Assembly (NCBI RefSeq): GCF_034932105.1
Contig: NZ_JAYGIG010000002.1
Location: 1 to 64,000, forward strand
Source: Leptothoe sp034932105
GTDB lineage: Bacteria > Cyanobacteriota > Cyanobacteriia > Phormidesmidales > Phormidesmidaceae
Direction of reading: 5' to 3'
DNA: 64,000 nucleotides
This document shows, one piece after another, positions 61,270-64,000 of this stretch (position 1 is the first letter of the stretch; each line of letters begins with the position of its first letter). The notes under the pieces are model-generated. The model saw only the letters and a list, made by a program, of their open reading frames with translations, made no database searches and had not been told where the DNA came from. The translations under genes and the position numbers were made by a program.

Positions 61270-63057
61270 ATGAAACCTCTTAAACAGTATCAAGTGGCGG
61301 CAGCTCTAGAGCGCGATTTAGGTAGCCCGTTTGTGGCTAAAAATCCACTTTCCTTTGAGCAAACAGCGGCCCTGGATGAGCAGGAAGTCTTTCCTGACGC
61401 TGAGGTCAAGTGGCTTTATGACTGGGGCTTGCAGCACTATTATGTACCCACCGAAAACGGCGGTAAGTTTACCTCATTTGAGGAATTTGTCGCCTTTGTG
61501 CGGGTTCTTTCCCGTCGCGATTTGAATATTGCGATCGCATTTACCACCATGTTTTGGTCCTTTCTCACCTGGATGGCCGGCACCGACCAGCAAAAGCAAA
61601 AGCTGGCCCGGTTTATGCAGGAAGAGTACGGCACCATGTGTCTGGCCTATTCGGAACGGGACCACGGCAGCGACCTAGTGGGCGGCAGCGTTGTCGCCAA
61701 AAAAGTACCCGGCGGCTATCGCCTCACCGGAGAGAAGTGGCCGATCAACCGAGCCACCCGCTCAGGCATCACCTTTGTCCTGGCCCGCACCGATGAAGCT
61801 GGCGGCAACCGAGGCCTGTCCCTATTTATGGTGGATAAACAGGAGATTGACCCCGCTAGCTTTGGCAACAATCCCAAAATTAAGACCCACGGCATTCGCG
61901 GTGCCGACATGAGCGGCATTTATTTTGAGGACTGTTTTGTGCCCGATGACATGCTGTTGGGTAAAGAAGGCCAGGGTTTGGAGCTGGCCCTCAAGGGATT
62001 TCAAATTACCCGTGCCCTGTGTGCCGCCTTCTCCCAGGGGTCTGCCGACACCTGTTTGCGCACCACGCTCAATTTTGCCCTCAGCCGCAAAATCTATGGC
62101 AAGACCGTCTGGGATATGCCCCATCCCCGCCGAGTGCTGGTGAATGGCTTTCTCGATATTCTCACCTGCGACTGTGTCAATATCGCCGCCGCCCGTGGTT
62201 TCCATGTGGCCCCGCGACAGTTTAGCGTCTGGTCAGCGGTGGATAAATACTTTGTCCCCGTCACCCTGGAAAAAATGCAGCAGGACATTTCTGTAGTATT
62301 GGGGGCCAGGTTCTACATGCGGGATGAACATGATGCTGGCGTCTTTCAAAAAATGTTGCGGGACAGCTCCATCATCAGCGTATTTGACGGTAGCTCGGTG
62401 GTTAATCTGCACTCTTTGATCCTGCAGCGACGACATTTAGCCAAAGCCCGCGGCCGCCGTCAGCCCAAGGATTTAGCGGCGCTCCAGGAGCGGTTACGCA
62501 ACAGCTTTAATCTGGCCACAGACCTGCCCACCTTTAACCCCAGCCAGCTGGAGCTGATCAGCCGGGGGGCCGATGATGTCATCCAGGGGCTGGAACCGGC
62601 ATTGACCGCCCTGGAGTCCCTGGACCAGCCGCTGGATACGGCGGTTCTAGACTGTCTTAAACAACAGTACCAGCGGTTTCTCACCGTCCTGGATGAACAG
62701 GATGAAGCGCTGGCCCATGGCTCCTTTGAACATGGTCACGACCAGTCCTTTGAAGCCTTTGAAGCCGCTAAGCAATACTGCTATATCCACGCAGCCACCG
62801 CCTGTTTACACATGTGGCTCCACAACCGCCACCAGCTGGGAGAGTTTTTTGCCCAGGGCAAATGGCTAGTGCTGTGTGCCGAGCGACTGCTGGCCCAGCT
62901 CACCCCGGATCGGCCAGCGGTGCCGCTGGCTGATTACGAAACTGTAGCGGAGGAACTGTTACAACTGCATGCTGATGACAAAATGTTTTCAATTGTGCCT
63001 TTCCAGCTGGCTGGTGTAGCACCGGTTACCCCTCCGGTACCAGCGCTTTTGATTTGA
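61270..63057 (+). CDS. Acyl-CoA dehydrogenase family protein
   Basis: The protein has 595 residues. The FAD-binding and substrate motifs are CLAYSERDHGSDLVGGSVVA, YRLTGEKWPINRATRSGITF and IKTHGIRGADMSGIYFEDCF, followed by the helical C-terminal domain. At the position of the usual catalytic Glu (YEGT in MCAD) the sequence reads VFDGSS, giving Asp373. In cyanobacterial lipopeptide clusters such enzymes act on ACP-bound fatty acids; that is the likely role here. The last 190 residues are an additional helical region. It lies 45 bases after the FAAL gene. Confidence 0.88.
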   Translation: MKPLKQYQVAAALERDLGSPFVAKNPLSFEQTAALDEQEVFPDAEVKWLYDWGLQHYYVPTENGGKFTSFEEFVAFVRVLSRRDLNIAIAFTTMFWSFLTWMAGTDQQKQKLARFMQEEYGTMCLAYSERDHGSDLVGGSVVAKKVPGGYRLTGEKWPINRATRSGITFVLARTDEAGGNRGLSLFMVDKQEIDPASFGNNPKIKTHGIRGADMSGIYFEDCFVPDDMLLGKEGQGLELALKGFQITRALCAAFSQGSADTCLRTTLNFALSRKIYGKTVWDMPHPRRVLVNGFLDILTCDCVNIAAARGFHVAPRQFSVWSAVDKYFVPVTLEKMQQDISVVLGARFYMRDEHDAGVFQKMLRDSSIISVFDGSSVVNLHSLILQRRHLAKARGRRQPKDLAALQERLRNSFNLATDLPTFNPSQLELISRGADDVIQGLEPALTALESLDQPLDTAVLDCLKQQYQRFLTVLDEQDEALAHGSFEHGHDQSFEAFEAAKQYCYIHAATACLHMWLHNRHQLGEFFAQGKWLVLCAERLLAQLTPDRPAVPLADYETVAEELLQLHADDKMFSIVPFQLAGVAPVTPPVPALLI

Positions 63058-63121
63058 TGATCCCTGTTTTCATTGTTCTATACCTGTCAATTTTCTCTTA
63101 ATTAAATCCGAATTAAATCCG

Positions 63122-63418
63122 ATGACATCTTCTACAACCCAAAACCTGAACGCCACTTCCCCCGTTGCCGCCATTCAGTCCTGGCTGGTTAATCAGATAG
63201 CGGATGTGCTCTCCCTGGACCCCACCACGGTGGATGTAACTCAGCCCCTAACCCGTTATGGTCTGGACTCCATTGATGCGGTTACCATGGTGGCTGATTT
63301 AGAAGACTGGCTGGACATGGAATTGCCATCCACCCTGCTGTGGGACTATCCCACCATTGCCAAGGCGGCCACCTATTTAGTCAATGAGTTTGACGTTTCC
63401 CTAGGCTCCGACCAGTAG
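63122..63418 (+). CDS. Acyl carrier protein
   Basis: The protein has 98 residues with a single PP-binding domain. The attachment Ser is Ser50 in LTRYGLDSIDAVTMVADLED, followed by LPSTLLWDYPTIAKAATYL. The longer, less acidic character and the DSID motif resemble carrier proteins of secondary metabolism, not the housekeeping AcpP. It should accept the acyl group from the FAAL at 59392. It follows the dehydrogenase by 64 bases. Confidence 0.93.
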   Translation: MTSSTTQNLNATSPVAAIQSWLVNQIADVLSLDPTTVDVTQPLTRYGLDSIDAVTMVADLEDWLDMELPSTLLWDYPTIAKAATYLVNEFDVSLGSDQ

Positions 63419-63437
63419 AGCCTAGGGGGGCATCGCC

Positions 63438-64000
63438 TTGAATTTTTCTGACTTTTCCTTTTGGTGGATCCTGCTATTGTTTTGTGTACCGTTTTTTACG
63501 GTGCGCTTTCTGGGTCAGGTTTTTAACGTCTGGCGCGGTGTTTTTGATACCCTCGGCATTGCGGTCCTGTCGCTGCTGTTGTTTTTTCATGCCAGCACCA
63601 CCAGTTTTGCCGTTTTTCTAGTCCAGATCCTATTTAACTATGGGATGGTGCGGTGGATGATTAGCCGCCCAGCCAAACAGGAACGGCTGATTGCCACCCT
63701 GCTGATCATTTTTGATGTGGGGGTGCTGGTCTATTTTAAGTATCTAACGTTCTTTGTTGAGGATCTCCTGGGGCTGGCGGTGACGGTGCCCGACAACTGG
63801 CGATCGCAGTTTCCCCTGCCAGTATTTGGCGGCATTCCACCGGGGGTATCGTTTTACACCTTTCAAATGGTGGCCTTTGTGGTCGACTCCCTCAAGGCCC
63901 GGCGTAACAAGTCCATCGCCTTTATGGACTATGTTAACTTTGTGTCCTTTTTCCCACAGATTGTGGCGGGTCCCATTGAGCGCCGGTCGGACCTGCTGCC
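63438..64000 (+). CDS. MBOAT-family O-acyltransferase (partial, continues past window)
   Basis: There are 187 codons in the window, with the end cut off. It starts at TTG 63438 (NFSDFSFWWILLLFCVPFF) 19 bases after the ACP stop; there is no ATG or GTG upstream in frame. Motifs are VGVLVYFKYLTFFVEDLLG, GGIPPGVSFYTFQMVAFVVD and VSFFPQIVAGPIERRSDLLP, the hallmark of bacterial MBOAT proteins (AlgI/DltB type). The catalytic His lies beyond the window. In Dlt systems an MBOAT takes the acyl group from a carrier protein to an extracytoplasmic acceptor; the context suggests a similar role here. Confidence 0.88.
   Translation, partial: MNFSDFSFWWILLLFCVPFFTVRFLGQVFNVWRGVFDTLGIAVLSLLLFFHASTTSFAVFLVQILFNYGMVRWMISRPAKQERLIATLLIIFDVGVLVYFKYLTFFVEDLLGLAVTVPDNWRSQFPLPVFGGIPPGVSFYTFQMVAFVVDSLKARRNKSIAFMDYVNFVSFFPQIVAGPIERRSDLL

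Noticed and set aside
1..64000. tRNA, rRNA and riboswitches
   Set aside because: No cloverleaf, rRNA segment or known riboswitch core was recognised by eye; a covariance scan was not possible.

Overview
The window is a stretch of cyanobacterial chromosome. The evidence is the frequent GCGATCGC (HIP1) octamer, the plastid/cyanobacterial gene ycf34, an oxidative pentose phosphate cluster in the cyanobacterial order fbp-tal-zwf-opcA, a SbtA/SbtB bicarbonate uptake locus, a cyanobacterial acyl-ACP synthetase and a PEP-CTERM protein. The genus cannot be fixed from the sequence. No tRNA, rRNA or CRISPR array was seen.

Layout. 1-310: tail of an IS5-like insertion sequence. 650-4000: small exported and membrane proteins, MscL, PurU. 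4880-6890: inorganic carbon operon of a bicarbonate permease, a PII-like regulator and an exported beta-carbonic anhydrase. 7270-12700 (minus strand): fbp, tal, zwf, opcA. 13186-19392: a 2068-residue secreted-type protein with a haemagglutinin (TPS) N-terminus, RTX-like stretches, five 49-residue repeats and a C-terminal CHAT protease domain. 19560-34740: mostly housekeeping genes (PDH E2, acyl-ACP synthetase, ilvE, hisC, glycogen debranching, M20 amidohydrolase, CBS protein). Among them is a 59-residue double-glycine-leader peptide gene at 26674 with a duplicated core. 34876-53030: mixed housekeeping and signalling genes (LysE exporter, CHAD protein, helicase, CCA-adding enzyme, Ycf34, kinase-WD40, LdcA, NDH-2, aspartate kinase, nuclease, UbiB-like kinase, HD hydrolase).

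53040-57090 is a graveyard. It holds a 5'-truncated Uma2 gene, the 3' end of a group II intron, an intact AAA ATPase, strong palindromes, a NACHT-like C-terminal remnant, a copA remnant with an internal stop, an orphan signal peptide and an IS66 N-terminal fragment. After a GT-like membrane protein, 59392-64000 encodes a fatty acyl-AMP ligase, an acyl-CoA dehydrogenase homologue, an acyl carrier protein and the start of an MBOAT acyltransferase. The logic is Dlt-like: activate, carry, modify and transfer an acyl chain. The promoter and first codons of this cluster are duplicated in tandem (150 bp).

Two kinds of small non-coding transposable element can be defined from the sequence. One is a 126-139 bp element present four times, with GGGTAYCAACT-type inverted ends; three copies are flanked by perfect 8-bp target duplications. 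The other is a single 288-bp element at 38258 with 17-bp perfect inverted ends and an 8-bp duplication. The items most worth following up are the double-glycine peptide with its paired palindromic upstream sites, the FAAL-ACAD-ACP-MBOAT cluster, and the miniature elements.
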